A stretch of DNA of 64,000 bases from Flaccisagitta enflata (GCA_965153355.1 OZ231127.1:73966001-74030000); one strand, 5' to 3'; positions 51,100 through 63,258 are shown, counted from the first letter of the stretch. The notes: generated from the sequence alone by a model not told the origin. Translations and numbers: made by a program.

Positions 51100-51240
51100 C
51101 TAATTAGCATTAACGAGAACCCAACCACGACGTCTTGGTGGTTGAACGGAGTGGCCTCGGCGGCACCAGCAGCAGTAGTAGACGCAGCAGCAGCAGCGGA
51201 AGCAGCAGTAGGTCTGGCGGGTGGCGGCAGTGACAGCCAT
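51100..51240 (-). CDS. Short Cys/Arg-rich ORF with strong Kozak context (hypothetical)
   Basis: 46 codons from an ATG in [25 protein letters not shown], a Cys-rich stretch ([14 protein letters not shown]), then an Arg/Pro tail. No signal peptide and no family match. The left-arm counterpart at 2796 shares only the first residues because triplet-repeat indels shift the frame. I regard it as possible but unproven. Confidence 0.15.
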   Translation of the reverse strand: MAVTAATRQTYCCFRCCCCVYYCCWCRRGHSVQPPRRRGWVLVNAN

Positions 51241-51324
51241 GGTGGCGGCGGCGGCGGCAAACTCCAAGAAGAAAGTGGGCGAGGGCTTGGCAGAGTTCTG
51301 TTTTATTCTCAACTTCTAACTGGT

Positions 51325-51487
51325 TTCCTTCTTCTTCTCCTTCTTCTTCTTCTTCTTCTTCTTCTTCTTCTTGTTCTTCTTCTTCTTCTTCTTCTTCTTC
51401 TTCTTCTTCTTCTTCTTCTTCTTCTTCTTCTTCTTCTTCTTCTTCTTCTTCTTCTTCTTCTTCTTCTTCTTCTTCTTCTTCTTCTTC
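51325..51487. repeat. (CTT)n, right arm
   Basis: About 160 bp of near-pure CTT; mirror of the impure array at 2555-2685. Confidence 0.97.
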
Positions 51488-51524
51488 CTCTTCAATATGG
51501 GCAGCGGCCTAAACGGAGACTATG

Positions 51525-51740
51525 TCCTGTAATACACAAAGCAATCTCTCAGACCTCTAAGGTACATATCCTAGCCCCATGGGCCAAATCTCAGCCTTGA
51601 GGCCCAAATCCAAGCTTGAGGCCCTAATCCTGGCCACAAGGACCAAATTCCAACCACAAGGCCTAAAACCCAGCCCTATGGCCCAAATCTCCGCCCCATT
51701 AGACGCTAATTCCCCATGAGACTAAAGATAGGTCAGTGGT
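51525..51740. repeat. Module B minisatellite remnant, right arm
   Basis: Mirror of 2290-2515, with units near GGCCCAAATCC. Confidence 0.75.
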
Positions 51741-52989
51741 CCCTTGGGGGCCGCTGTCTCTCTTACTGTCTCACCCTCACGTACACTAACCTTAGGGCAT
51801 CGGATACCGCTGACCATCTAACACTGTTGTGACTATTCTCTCTTCTGTCTTTCGCAGTTTCTCCTTTCCTTCTCCCTCTTCGTCTTCTTTTGGTTCCTTT
51901 TTTTCTGGGAGTCCAAATAACCCAATTAGGTGTTTTAACGGCAGAAAAGGTGGAATTGGGTCCCTGCAATCAGTCGCGGTTGATTAATGATCACTTCTTT
52001 CACTATCGTTATTTCACTGCAGTTTTTTCTCCCGTTTGATTCGCGTAGATGCGTTTCTATGCGAACCCGTGAGTGGGTTGGGTTTTTTTTTCGTCGCGTG
52101 CTGTATACGCGAAGTAACTAGGCAGTGATGGCTCAAAAGGCCCTCTTCCATGTTTTTCAGTGTGGGTATCCTAAGGGATATTGTTCCACTTGTCATATAT
52201 TGTTAGGAGCCTGAGCCAGTTGGTCCGTCTGTTTATCTATCCGTCAGACGGTGAGACCCTCAAAAAGGAAATATTCACTGATTCAACGTAGAATTGCATT
52301 TTAATGTGGTCGAAATTACAAGACTCTTTAGGAGTCAGATATCTTTCAATTTCCAGGCGTAATTCCCTTTGAAATCGAGTTGGGCACTGGGCTGAGTTGG
52401 GCAAAAATGTTCAACATCCAAGGGTCAACACACGATTGATAATCAAAAGAATAACCGTGCGCGTATTGAATGACCGAAAAGTCATCTTGCATAAGAAGAT
52501 TTGGCTCATCGGAAAATGTACTTCGCGTGGAGAGCCCAGAGATAAAGACTTATTGTGTTATCCTAAAAAATTCAGATTGAGTTAAGTATTTTTTTTTTCC
52601 AGTTTTAAGCTAAAGCAGAAAAAAAGAAAAAATTGAATGATTTTCTGTTAATCCTTCCCTTTTCTTAAGGTCATCACAACTTTTTTTTCAAATTTCAAAC
52701 TAGCGGATGCAGTGAACATAAAACATAAAGTAATGAGAATGTTCAATGTTAGTCACAGGTATTGTTATCACACCATTCTATTCCAACACAAAACACTGAA
52801 ACAGTAATTAGCGAACCTTGTCTCAAAATAGAATGAAAATGTGTGAGTGTTGGTAAAGGAAAGAAGAGAAAGAGAGAGAAAGTTGAGGCTGTGTTATTTT
52901 TGGAGGGCGAAAGAGAAAAAAAATTTAATGAGAGAATGAAAGGAGGAAAAATGGCGGTCACGCTCGTCACCAATTAATTAGGAAGAAGA

Positions 52990-53470
52990 AGAGGAGAAGA
53001 AGGGATTTGGCGGACGACGGCGGTGGTTCAGAGGCGGCTCGGAGGCGGCGGTTCAGAGGCGGCTGGGAGGCAACTTGGAGGCGGTAGCAGCTAGGGGCGG
53101 CAGCTCAGGGGCGGCTTGGAGATGGCATGGAGGCCGCTTGGGGTGTTCAAAGGCTGGTTAGACGCAGCAGCTTGGGGGAGGCCAGGAATAGGTTTAGAGG
53201 TGGCTTGAAGGCGGCAGCAGCTAGGGGCGGCAGCTCAGAGGCGAATGGAGGTGACTTGAAGGTAGCATGGGGTGTTCAAAGGCTTCTCAAGGATGGTTGG
53301 ACGCGTTGGCTTGAGGGAGGCTGGGAATCGGTTAAGAGGTGGCTTGAAGGCGGCGGGTCAGTGGCAACAGCAGCTCAGAGGAAGCTTAAAGGCGACTTGG
53401 AGGCGGTAGCTTAGGGGCGGCTCGTTGGCGGCTCGGAGGCGGTTTGGAAGCGGCCTTAAGCCGGCACAAA
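52990..53470. repeat. GC-rich degenerate tandem repeat, right arm
   Basis: Mirror of 61-560. Two large units starting GGGTGTTCAAAGGCT (53139 and 53271) show a higher-order period near 130-160 bp. Confidence 0.7.
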
Positions 53471-53554
53471 CGGGAAGATGATACGCCCGAAGAACAAATG
53501 ACCCCCCGGGACACAAAAATCACACCCGCATGCATACCAATTCAGTCGTCCATG

Positions 53555-54243
53555 AAATATTTTCTTACAAAATTGCTCTCACGTTTAACCGATCCGTCTT
53601 TGACGGACTTTGTAACCCGGAACAGATAATCGGACTTTTTTTTGACGAGAACATGAAAATAAATTTGTGAAAGTGAAAGTTGAAGTGCGTGAGGAACGAA
53701 ACCGTCCACAAAAGTCATGAGGTCACCAATGATGATCACACTTTGATACTTTTTTTTTATTTCCAACATAGCAAAACCAAGCCTCTGCATTCTCAACCAA
53801 ACTGCTACGTGTCTCTGGTAAATAGATCTCGTAAATTTCATTCTCAAGATTTTATGTTAAACTTTGATACCGCATCATCTCTTCAATGTTTTTTTTTTTC
53901 ATTGTAAATGGACTTGGTATCAAGCGAAGGTTTTTAGTTGCGGGAACGCATCACTTTGAAAGGCTTTGTCCGTCCAACCATCGATCGGTCTGTCGATCTG
54001 TCCGTTGGTCCATGATGATTGGGTCAAAATGAGTAAAGCCGCTCATTTCCGCCCCTACCACCTTGCCCCCTGTTTTAGCTGTCTAAAGGGAGCTGGTGAT
54101 AAACATTTCTTTCTTTTGTCTGACCATCTAAGTCTATCAAGTGTGAAAAATGAGGAAGTCGGCAGGGGAATCAAGCAGATAAAATTGAAAGGGGCAGGAT
54201 GTATGCTGACTATTCATGAAAGTTTCACATCACAATCAAAATA
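53555..54243. other. Gene-free stretch beyond the arm, worn module A
   Basis: A decayed hairpin (AGTTGCGGGAACGCATCACT, 53937-53956) with TTTGTCCGTCC follows a T-run. No exon recognised. Confidence 0.45.
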
Positions 54244-55001
54244 CAGGGTGTTTCAAGTAGGTTGTAACGCAAAGAATCGACATATCTTTGCTTCTAGGAA
54301 CTCAAAATAATTTCTGAAAAAAGATCTAAGAATGCATGCAAAATTTCATGATAATCGGACTACTCATCTAGATACCACGTATCTTTGAAGAACATATGTG
54401 ATTTTCTGACCTCATCAACTTCTATTTTTGAGTCCTTATTGTACTTTGGAGTAGCTGATTTTAATTGTGTGCCATTTTTCATCAAATTGAGCAACAACCG
54501 TGAGATTGGTCTCAAATGACAGATAATTTGTCATAGATTCTAGATCTCTTAAAAAATTTAGAAGTTTTTTACTATTTGCGACTGTTTTGATTGAGCTTTT
54601 TGAAAATTGCAATCAAAACCTTGATGAGGTTTGACCAAAATCATTAGAAAAGTCATCAAATGTTCAAATTTTGCCTGATTTCAAAGCAGTTGAGCAATCT
54701 ATGTTCAAATATCTTTCATTTGAGACCAATCCCAGGATTCTAGCTCAATTAGTTTAGAAATGGCAAGCAGGTAAAGTAAGCAACTGTTAGGTACATTTAT
54801 AAAAAAGATGATTTCTTGCCAAAAATGCCTGTTCTTTGAATTTTTTACTGACACACATCTTTCAATTACTAAAACTTAAGGTTTGCTATGAAAAAAACTG
54901 CAGACCAAGATCTTTTTAGATCTTTTTTCACAAATTAATTTCAGTTCCTAAAAGCAAAGATATGTTGATTTTTTATGTTACAACTCACTTGAAACACCCT
55001 G
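54244..55001. mobile_element. TA-flanked mariner-like miniature element (CAGGGTGTTTC ends)
   Basis: Ends CAGGGTGTTTCAAGTAGGTT and the inverse of CAGGGTGTTTCAAGTGAGTT, flanked by TA. Inverted similarity continues inward for more than 100 bp (ATATCTTTGCTT, AGGAACT, AAAAAAGATCTAA). CAGGGTGT is a common mariner start. It contains a core GTTTAGAAATGGCAAGCAGG near 54752. No transposase. Confidence 0.85.
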
Positions 55002-55803
55002 TAGAAATAAAGGATTCTTTGGGGGAGCTAGCCACTGAAACAAAAAGTTAATCCAGTCTTTCTTTGATTGGTCACTAAGATTCACTTCAATGGAATTGAA
55101 AACTTTTTTTATTTCTCTTATTCAAATAAAGATAGGTTTTTCTTTTTGTCATAGATTGTTATCTTTGGAAAATATCTCTTAATTTTTTTTTCTTTTTAGT
55201 TTTTTTTTCATGACAAAATCTTTTTCCTATCACATGAATTTATGTCCTTATGAAAAAAAAAGTTTTCCCACATTTTTTTTATGTGACAAAAACTAAGTAG
55301 ATTTTAAAAGATATTTTCCTGTTAATATCAACATTCTCTTTATTTAGTAAGTCTACTTAGGTGAAGAGAAATAGTAAGAGGTAAAAAGATAGGAGATGAT
55401 TTCTTCACATAAAAGTAAATAAAGATTACTTTGGCTATCTTCGCTACCATGAAAAATCAGTTATTTCCAATTTGACTGATGCTCAAATTGCAGGATGACC
55501 GTAGTTATTCTTCATTCCACTGAAGCACGACGTCGTGCTTCAGTGGAAATGAGCAAAACTTCAGCACAATTTTTGTGCTTAAAAGGTTGCCTGACTTTGG
55601 GGGCCTGCAAGCTGGAACATAAGGGCACCACTTTCATCATGATAAATGTTAAACAGTTATGCCAGACATTTCTATGGCTCTTGAGCCCTTATTTGTAGTA
55701 TACCTTTATATATTCTTGCTGTCATTAGTTGAATTCAAGAAACAAAAGACAAGTAAGCTTGCAAGGAAAAAAAATTGTTGAATTCTTGAATTCATATAAT
55801 ATA
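55002..55803. other. Gene-free AT-rich stretch
   Basis: A 67-codon frame at 55495-55698 contains a near-perfect inverted repeat (CACTGAAGCACGACG with CGTCGTGCTTCAGTG, 55519-55548) but no known domain. Nothing else recognised. Confidence 0.4.
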
Positions 55804-56211
55804 CTACGCAAATAAAAAGAGGACCCACTTTTAAATGGCTGATTATGCCATACAATTTTAGAGAAAATGATTAAATGCTTAGACCATTTTAAAGTTCTTC
55901 AAAAGTACTTTTATTTGGCGCCAATCTGGTATTTCTATCTTTTTTCATTTATATGGCATTAGTTTGAATAAAAGTGTATCTTATTTCAGTTTCGCAATCG
56001 CTATATAAAAAGTGCATTCTAGCAAAATAGTGCATCTATTTGCAGAGCTCTCGCTTCTTAACCGTTTGAAATACAGACCTGGACTTGGTTTAAACTGATA
56101 GATTTTTTGAAAATCTTTAAAAATGATTCTACTGAAAATAATAAAAATTATTATCTTTTGTCTGTCTTATCAATAAATAAAGAGGTGCGTCTCTTTTTTT
56201 GATTTGCGTAG
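55804..56211. mobile_element. TA-flanked miniature element (CTACGCAAAT ends)
   Basis: Ends CTACGCAAATAAAAAGAGG and the inverse of CTACGCAAATCAAAAAAAGA, flanked by TA. It is 408 bp with a core similar to the zinc-finger insertion (GACCATTTTAAAG, then a segment ending ATGGCATTAGTTTG). No transposase. Confidence 0.82.
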
Positions 56212-57599
56212 TATATGCTAGATGATTTTCAGAAAATTGCTGAAACAGTATAATAAATGAGTATAAGAAAGCTATTTAAGCAACACTATGCTCATATGTG
56301 TAGTATGCCCACATATGAAGTCTGCTCACTTTTTGATAGCCTCATATTTGTAAGGGGTGTGTCTTGTAATAGATTAGCCATCCATATGAAATGAATAATA
56401 ATGAGTTGATGATAATGATTCTTTAATTGCGCTTATTGCATTTAGAGCGCCTGCGTAAAATTCAAAAGCAGTCGAAACTTGTGCCCATAAGAGAAAAGCG
56501 CTGGAACGCAAACTCGTCATCCATCAGCGCTGTCACAAAAAACGGCTCTTCTTTTGAGGCGAAAAGTCGCTGACGCCACAAAAGTTTGACACCCTTCTAA
56601 ACCAAGGCAGAAAAATCTTTACCCTTTAAACAATAATTCAAGTCTTTTTGAAGTTAATGTTTTTATTCAAATGACAAAGAGAGCAAATATCAAATGTCCT
56701 ATTTCTGGCCTTTTGAATCATCGCTCAAGAAAAGAAAATGAAAGTTCCACTTGCCACAATTTATCATTGTCAGCAGTGAACAAATTCTCCCAAAACAATG
56801 CCTTTCAAATGGATTGATTGTCTAAGATTACTTTTATCTTAACATCATTTTGAATTCCTAATTTCTTGGAAAAGCGGGCGTTTTGAAAAACCATCATTCA
56901 CATTCAAAGTGCTTTGCGTCAAGGACTTAAGCGGTGCTGCGTTTGGGATTCTTTGGAAAGGAGATATATGAGGAAATGCAAATTAGGGCCTTCGAGACTT
57001 ATTCTTTGATTAATACTTCCATTGAAAGGGGATGCTTTTTGCGATGAGACAAGTGATAAAATGAATTAATGACTTTTGAGCAACAGCGCTGAAATTTTTT
57101 TACTAAATGCCCTCGTAGAAACGTATGATGGTATGATTCTTTGTAATTTGATGTGGAAAGGACATCTATGCCGACTTTGAGGCTAGTGAATCATCCTTTT
57201 CATGTTAGATTGAGATGAAAAATGATTTAGTTCATATTTGTGTGCCTCTAGGCAAATTTGTGATCTGAATTCATGATTAACATGATTTAACTCACATGTC
57301 TTTTCTTAAAACAAAAGACAATCAGAATCCACTTTTATGAGTCTGAATGTTTTCTTATTCACAAACAAAAACAAACATATTTATTAGTTTGACTTTCATA
57401 ATTCCGCAACAATATTTTTGCTATCCCTAATATTATATCTTACTTTGATGCTCCATCTGTTTAAACATGCAACATTCATTGAACTGATAAATCTTTACCA
57501 TTAAGATGTATATGATAAACTTTATAAATAGTTTGCCAAATCAAAATCTCCTGAGGCATAAGTAGACCTATTTCCTTTGTGAAAGTAGGGGTAATTTCT
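56212..57599. other. Gene-free AT-rich stretch
   Basis: No exon, RNA gene or transposon end recognised in nearly 1.4 kb. Confidence 0.45.
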
Positions 57600-57992
<393 letters not shown>

Positions 57993-57994
57993 TT

Positions 57995-58170
57995 TGGGCC
58001 TGAGTGTGGGATTTGAGCCTGGAGGCTGGGACATGGTGTTGAGGCAGTGGGATATGGGGTTGAGGCTGGGATTTGAGCCTCCAGGCTGGGATTTGAGCCT
58101 ACCGGCTTGGATTTAGGCTGGAGGCTGGAATTGAGGTTTCAAGGCTAGGATTTGGCCTAGACAAGTGGGG
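57995..58170. repeat. Module B minisatellite fragment
   Basis: About eight units of GGGATTTGAGCCTGGAGGCT; the GT array runs directly into it. The hairpin end is worn (58235-58250). Confidence 0.75.
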
Positions 58171-58261
58171 AAGGAGGAGGAGGAGACTGAGAAAATCTGC
58201 ATATGTGGGAATAGGTCATCGCTTGTTTAGCCCAGGCCGGAGGCCGCTAGATTAGCCTATA

Positions 58262-58482
<221 letters not shown>

Positions 58483-58779
58483 AGAGAGACAGAGAGACAA
58501 AGAGAGAAAAACGTCGATCAAACTGTTGTCAAAAATTTTCATGCCTGTCCTAGCAAGAGAAAAGTTTCCACCTTTCTCATCTTTCTTCACGAAATTTGGT
58601 TGAGCCTTTTTTGGCCAATCAAGAGAAGCAAAAAACATCCATCAGCAGAAACGTTCCAACTAAGACAGATGTTTTAGATCTGTTGCACCTTCTTCTTTAA
58701 CTTCACTCGGTCATTGCTTATTCCTTGGCAAATCTTGTTTCTATTTTGTATTGCTATTTTGCATCTAAGGTAGACTTTA

Positions 58780-58812
<33 letters not shown>

Positions 58813-59300
58813 CAGAGACAGACAGAGACAGACAGAGACAGACAGAGACAGACAGAGACAGAGACTAAAACAGACTAAGAGAAGCGCAGAAATTAAAACT
58901 TTGAAAAGAGATGAAAAAGAGAGAATAAGATAAGAGAGACGGAGACTCAATGTATACCAAGGAGACGGAGATTTCATAACTTAAAGCATCTGTTGTAACT
59001 CTCTAGTGTTGCTATTAACGCGGTTGTTTTCGTCAGTGATGATTGAATGGACGACGTGAAATATGTTTTGAAAGTCATCTTACTGACCTTTACCCTCCAA
59101 TTGAAAATTTCAAATGTATGAAAACAAAACAAGTGACGAGAGCTTACTTACAATATCGTCGCGGACGAGTGGGCAGGCAGAACAACTCCCTCGCACTAAC
59201 ACACTCGGATGAATGGATGGACAAATGAACGAACGGACATAGCCTCTGAAGATCATTACAAAAACGTAAAATATCCATTTTAACTCAATTTTCGTCTTCA
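58483..59300. other. Gene-free stretch with GA/GACA run
   Basis: A GA/GACA run is at 58780-58865, and worn ACGG-type sequence at 59205-59245. It may contain the unseen promoter and 5' UTR of the MORN4-like gene. Confidence 0.4.
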
Positions 59301-59312
59301 GGACGCCTAAAA

Positions 59313-59376
59313 ATGCAAGGCTGTTCGCGTTATGGGGATTTGGGCAACTACCATGGAGAATGGAATAGAAAAACAG
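59313..59376 (+). CDS. MORN4-like gene, first coding exon
   Basis: From ATG 59313 the exon encodes 21 residues, MQGCSRYGDLGNYHGEWNRK then T, and stops after one base of the next codon at donor ACAG|GTAAGG. TYPE Y-x-G-x-W is the core of a MORN repeat. The phase-1 end joins exactly to the exon at 61521, giving GNYHGEWNRKTGMRHGMGEL. This parallels the start of animal MORN4 (retinophilin), a small membrane-associated protein of MORN repeats that binds class III myosin in fly and vertebrate photoreceptor or stereocilia-type protrusions. A possible acceptor CTTCAG lies 11 bases before the ATG, so a 5' UTR intron is likely. The intron to the next exon (2144 bp) is filled with module B elements. Confidence 0.75.
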
Positions 59377-59714
59377 GTAAGGCGAAAATGCATTATTGTA
59401 GGTTTGATTTTCGTTTGCATTTGCATTTTGCTGGCCTGCCAATCGTCAATATTAGTTTGGTTTGATTGGTTTCGACCAATTTTCATGAATTCAGGTGGAA
59501 TTGTCATCGTGCGTTTTTGTAATAGTCATCGTAAGTTGTTGCTACTCATTAAGCATATTTGCAGTGTAATGAATGAACCTAGCTTTTGCTTTGTTAAGTA
59601 GGGCCATTTGGTTCGATATGACATTTTTATACACGCGTGCTACGCGACTCTGCACCCCGCTATGTCGATCCGTTGGTCGGTTGGTCGGTCGGTTGGTCGG
59701 TTGGTCCCCTTTTT

Positions 59715-60086
59715 GGGCAGCGGCCCGAAGGTTTCGAGACTCAAATCTCAGTGTTTGGGCTCAAATCCCAGTCTTCAGGCTCAAATCTTAGTTTCGAGGC
59801 TCAAATTCCAGTCTCCAGGCGGAAATCCCAATTTTGAAGCTCAAATCCCAGTCTGGAGGCATAAATCCCAGTTTCAGGGCTCAAATCCTAGTCTCAATGC
59901 TCAAATCCCAGTCTCGAGGCTTTAATCACAGCCCCAAAGCTCACATCCCAGCCCCGAGGCTCACATCTCAGCTGCAATAAAAACAGCATAGGTCATCAGC
60001 CCCTTCGCGGCCGTTGCCCCACTAGCCACCTCACACCCACACAAACTCACTGAGGGGCAACGGATACCGCTGACCATCTAACGATT
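59715..60086 (+). mobile_element. Module B element, in MORN4-like intron 1
   Basis: Starts after TTTTT with GGGCAGCGGCCCGAAGG and has about 12 units of GGCTCAAATCCCAGTCTCGA. It then has the inverse hairpin (CCCCTTCGCGGCCGTTGCCC, 60000-60019) and ends CTGACCATCTAACG with the terminal CGACTA lost. A worn module A block (CGCGTGCTACGCGACT with GGTCGGTTGGTC) precedes it at 59634-59705. Confidence 0.78.
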
Positions 60087-60113
60087 TACTTTTACGGCGT
60101 TTTTGAGCTTTTT

Positions 60114-60668
60114 GGGCAGCGGCCCCGAAGGGGACGATGTCCTGTAGAACACAGGGGGACTCTCGTTCGTTCGTGCGTGCGTGCGTGCATCCCCCCCCCC
60201 CGCCTTGAGGCTCAAATCTCAGCTTCAAGGCTGAAATCCCAACCTTGAGGCTCAAATCCCAGTCTCGAAGCTCAAATCCCAACCTCAAGTCTCAAATCCC
60301 AGCCTCGAGTCTCAAAAGCCAGCCTCGAGGCTCAAATCCCAGCCTCGAGGCTCAAATCCCAGCCTCGACACTCAAATCCCAGCCTTGACACTCAAATCCC
60401 AGCCTCGAGGCTCAAATCCCAGCCTCGAGGCTCAAATCCCAACCTTGAGGCTCAAATCCCAGCCTCGAGGCTCAAATCCCTGCCTCGAGGCTCAAATCCC
60501 AGCTTCGAGGCTCAAATCCCAGCCTCGAGGCTCAAATCCCAGCCTCAAGGCTCAAATCCCAGCCTCGAGACTCAAATCTGCACACGGACGGACGAACGGA
60601 CGGACGAATGAAGGAACGAAAGTCCCCCTGTGTTCTACAGGACATTGTCCCCTTCGGGGCCGCTGCCC
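60114..60668 (+). mobile_element. Module B2 element with a clean palindromic minisatellite
   Basis: Ends GGGCAGCGGCCCCGAAGG and its inverse, with GTCCTGTAGAACACAGG and ACGG-type units next to each. The centre is the purest array in the window: about 18 copies of GAGGCTCAAATCCCAGCCTC, a 20-bp unit whose outer six bases are complementary. It sits 28 bp after the previous module B element, in the same intron. Confidence 0.85.
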
Positions 60669-61520
60669 TGCTACCCATCACCTACAATCACCAACCTACA
60701 AAGCAGGGCAACGGGTATCGCTGACCACATATTGCCCTTGGGCGACTGGTTGAGCCTACTGCTCCTGCCCAAATGCTCAGGTGACCTTCACCGGCACTGC
60801 TCCTCCCCACCCGCACGCGACTAGGGAAGCCGTGTTTCCGGCCTTGTTCTCCTTTTAAGGCAAGGTCATGTACTCCCATAAAAATTCCTTCAACAATAGT
60901 CGGCGTTCTTAGGTGGTCGTCGGCATTTTCATCGTGATAGTTGTTTCATTTTCCTGACTATCGTCATCGGTACTTTCATCGGCAACAATATCGTTAATCA
61001 CATCGTCGTCGTCGTTTCATTTTCATCGGTATTTTCATCGCTCGCGGAATTGTTATCCTGATCGGAATGAATCTTTTTCGCCAACAGCAGTTTCATCGGT
61101 GTTTTCATCGCCAAGGTGGTTGTGATTTTAGGCTGTAGTTTTATCATTTCTGATAACTACCGTCATCGATTTTTTTTTTCATCACGAGTTGCAGACATTT
61201 TTTCAAGTGGTGGACACGCAACTCAATAAGCCACTTTTCGGTCGGTCCGATCCTACCCAATCGTCCACGACTATGCTGCCGCATATCCGACCTTGTTTAA
61301 ATCAAACATTAGGCCGCCCCATCTCAGACTCAGTTGTGAAACATGAAGAATGGACAGATCTCAGCCTTTTAGATTAAAGACAATTAAAAGGATGCTTCAT
61401 TTACCATCATGATCACATTTCCATGTTTTCCCGCCTACTTATCATTATTTTGAACAGACATGTTAATTACCGGAAAATTGCTTAAAAGCCAATTTATAAC
61501 AAATTTCCAATTTTTGTCAG
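60669..61520. other. Rest of MORN4-like intron 1
   Basis: Contains the recurrent block TACTGCTCCTGCCCAAATGC and GCACGCGACTAGG, GCCGTGTTTCCGGCCTTG (60749-60845). A TTTCATCG-rich stretch follows (60920-61180), then a worn module A hairpin near 61207-61235. Confidence 0.5.
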
Positions 61521-61635
61521 GTATGCGGCATGGAATGGGAGAATTGACTCTGCCTGACGATACTTCATACAGAGGAAGATTTGAAAACGGACTCTTCAAC
61601 GGCTACGGGGTTTTGGAATTCACCGACGGAACAAA
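61521..61635 (+). CDS. MORN4-like gene, second coding exon
   Basis: Acceptor TTTTTGTCAG|GTATGCGG and donor GGAACAAA|GTAATG, phases 1 and 2. The 37 whole codons read MRHGMGELTLPDD, TSYRGRFENGLFNGYG and VLEFTDGT, with K completed by the next exon. This is one and a half MORN repeats (YxGxxxNGxxxGxGxxxxxDG). FENGLFNGYGVLEFTDGT closely resembles the matching part of MORN4. The rest of the gene lies beyond 64000. Identity to MORN4 rather than another MORN protein rests on this short stretch. No symbol is given because most of the gene is unseen. Confidence 0.85.
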
Positions 61636-61652
61636 GTAATGTATGAATGAAT

Positions 61653-61746
61653 GTGTGAGTGAGTGAGTGAGTGAGTGAGTGAGTGAGTGAGTGAGTAAGT
61701 GAGGGAGCAAGTGAGTGAGTGAGTGAGTGAGTGAGTGAGTGATTAA
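61653..61746. repeat. (GTGA)n array near the MORN4-like exon 2 donor
   Basis: About 22 GTGA units begin 18 bases after the donor (GTAATGTATGAATGAATG first). Each GTGAGT is a potential donor. Confidence 0.95.
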
Positions 61747-62489
61747 GTGAACGAGCTAATGACTGAATGACTCAATAAAGGAATGTCTGAATAAATGATG
61801 AATCAATGTATGTAAAAATGCAATAAATGTTGAATGAACAGAAAAACAACGTCATTACACCCAAAAAGTCGGACAAACCGACAGCTTTTTGGCGTTAAAG
61901 GGCGTCCTCCGAAGGGGGCTTCCTCTTGTCTGTCCGTCCATCCATCCATTCATTTTCTTGTACTCCTCCCTCCATGAGGCCTCTCAGACCTGCAATCTGC
62001 CCTGATAGGCCTGAAATCTGCTCTGATAGGCCTGAAATCTGCCCTCTCAGGCCTGATATTGACCCTCTCTGGCCTGAAATCTGCCCCATCATCAGGGTAC
62101 GAAAAGTGCCCAGCACGCAAGCATTGCTTTTAGGCAGCTAATAGACTTTGTAGGCAAGGAGACTAGAAAAAGAATCAAAACAAAAAGAAAATAAACATAA
62201 ACCCAAAAATTGATAAAAAGAATTGTCATGAATTATCAAAAATCTTACAAATATCTAGAAATATTTTCATTTTGTTTGCTGTATCATATAGTAATACATA
62301 CTATATATTATATGCAATGATAAACTGACACAATTTATTATCATGGTAATACAAAAAGTTGTCTTTTACACTATTTTCCTATATGATTTGGATATCAGTG
62401 CATGCAGATTTATCAAAATGTTTTGTAGGCAGGAGCTGGTAAGAAAATTTAGCTTGTAGGGAGCTGAAAATTTTATCCGGCCCTGGCCC
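61747..62489. other. Intron sequence, worn minisatellite
   Basis: A short palindromic-unit array (GGCCTGAAATCTGCCCTC type) is at 61975-62090 beside a CCATCCATCC tract. The rest is AT-rich with nothing recognised. Confidence 0.5.
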
Positions 62490-62835
62490 CGTGTGGGCTG
62501 AAATTCACCCTCTCAGGGCTGAAATTCGTGCTTTCAGGCCTGAAATCTGCCTATCAAAGCTAAAACCTGTCTCCTCAGGCTCAGGCCCCAAATCAGCCCT
62601 CTCAGGCTTCAAATCAGCCATCAATTCAGCCCTCAGACCTAAAATCTGCTCTCAGGCCTCAACTCTGCCCTCTCAGACCTCAAACCGGAAGGATGGACGG
62701 AAAAATAAAAGTCCCCCTGTGTTCTACAGAACTTGCTCCCCTTCAGAGCCACTGCCCTGCTTCCTCTCAATTCAATTCACCATCATGTAAAGCAGGGCAA
62801 CATATTGCCACATATTGCCCGTGGGCGACCTGTTG
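62490..62835. mobile_element. Worn module B2 element fragment
   Basis: A decayed TCAGGCCTGAAATCTGCC array is followed by one B2 end (CCCCCTGTGTTCTACAGAAC, then GAGCCACTGCCCTGC) and the tail AGCAGGGCAAC...CCACATATTGCCCGTGGGCGAC. Confidence 0.65.
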
Positions 62836-63180
62836 CATTACTGCTCCTGCCCAAATGTTTTTTATCACTGCCACTGCCAACCTGGGCGTAACTTCAGCAG
62901 CCGTATGTCCGGCCCTGTCCTGATGACAACGCATGTTTTGAGAAGGACATCATTTGCTGCACAAACCTTTACTACCCAAATTAAAAAGAAACGCAAGTTT
63001 TTCATAGAAATGATTGAATAAGACTACCTTTTCCTTCTAAGCAGCATTTTGTGAGCTGGTTTGGTTTATTTGAGCTTCCATGGATCATATCCAAGAGTTT
63101 TAGTGTTCAGAATCAAGCTGATGCGGAGAAATCGCCATGCAAAAGTGACATATACTACTAAAATTTTTGCCTTGGATTTT
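62836..63180. other. Intron sequence, no feature
   Basis: Part of the shared CTGCTCCTGCCCAAATG and CCGTATGTCCGGCC block, then ordinary sequence. Confidence 0.4.
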
Positions 63181-63258
63181 AGTCGCGTGCTACGCGACTC
63201 TATAAGCCACTTTTCGGTCCGTCGGTCCGTCGGTCGGTCGGTCGGTCGGTCGGTCGGT
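63181..63258 (+). repeat. Best-preserved module A: perfect hairpin, CTATAAG, CGGT array
   Basis: AGTCGCGTGCTACGCGACT after TTTT, then CTATAAGCCAC and TCCGTCGG followed by a GGTC array to about 63258. The stem is seven perfect pairs with a five-base loop. Confidence 0.88.

Noticed and set aside
59332-59601. 89-residue frame with a hydrophobic segment overlapping the MORN exon
   Set aside because: It is in another frame from the MORN4-like exon and runs through its splice donor into the intron.
60200-60575. Regular 20-bp repeats resembling a CRISPR array
   Set aside because: There are no unique spacers; units are directly adjacent, degenerate and found in many dispersed copies. The genome is animal.
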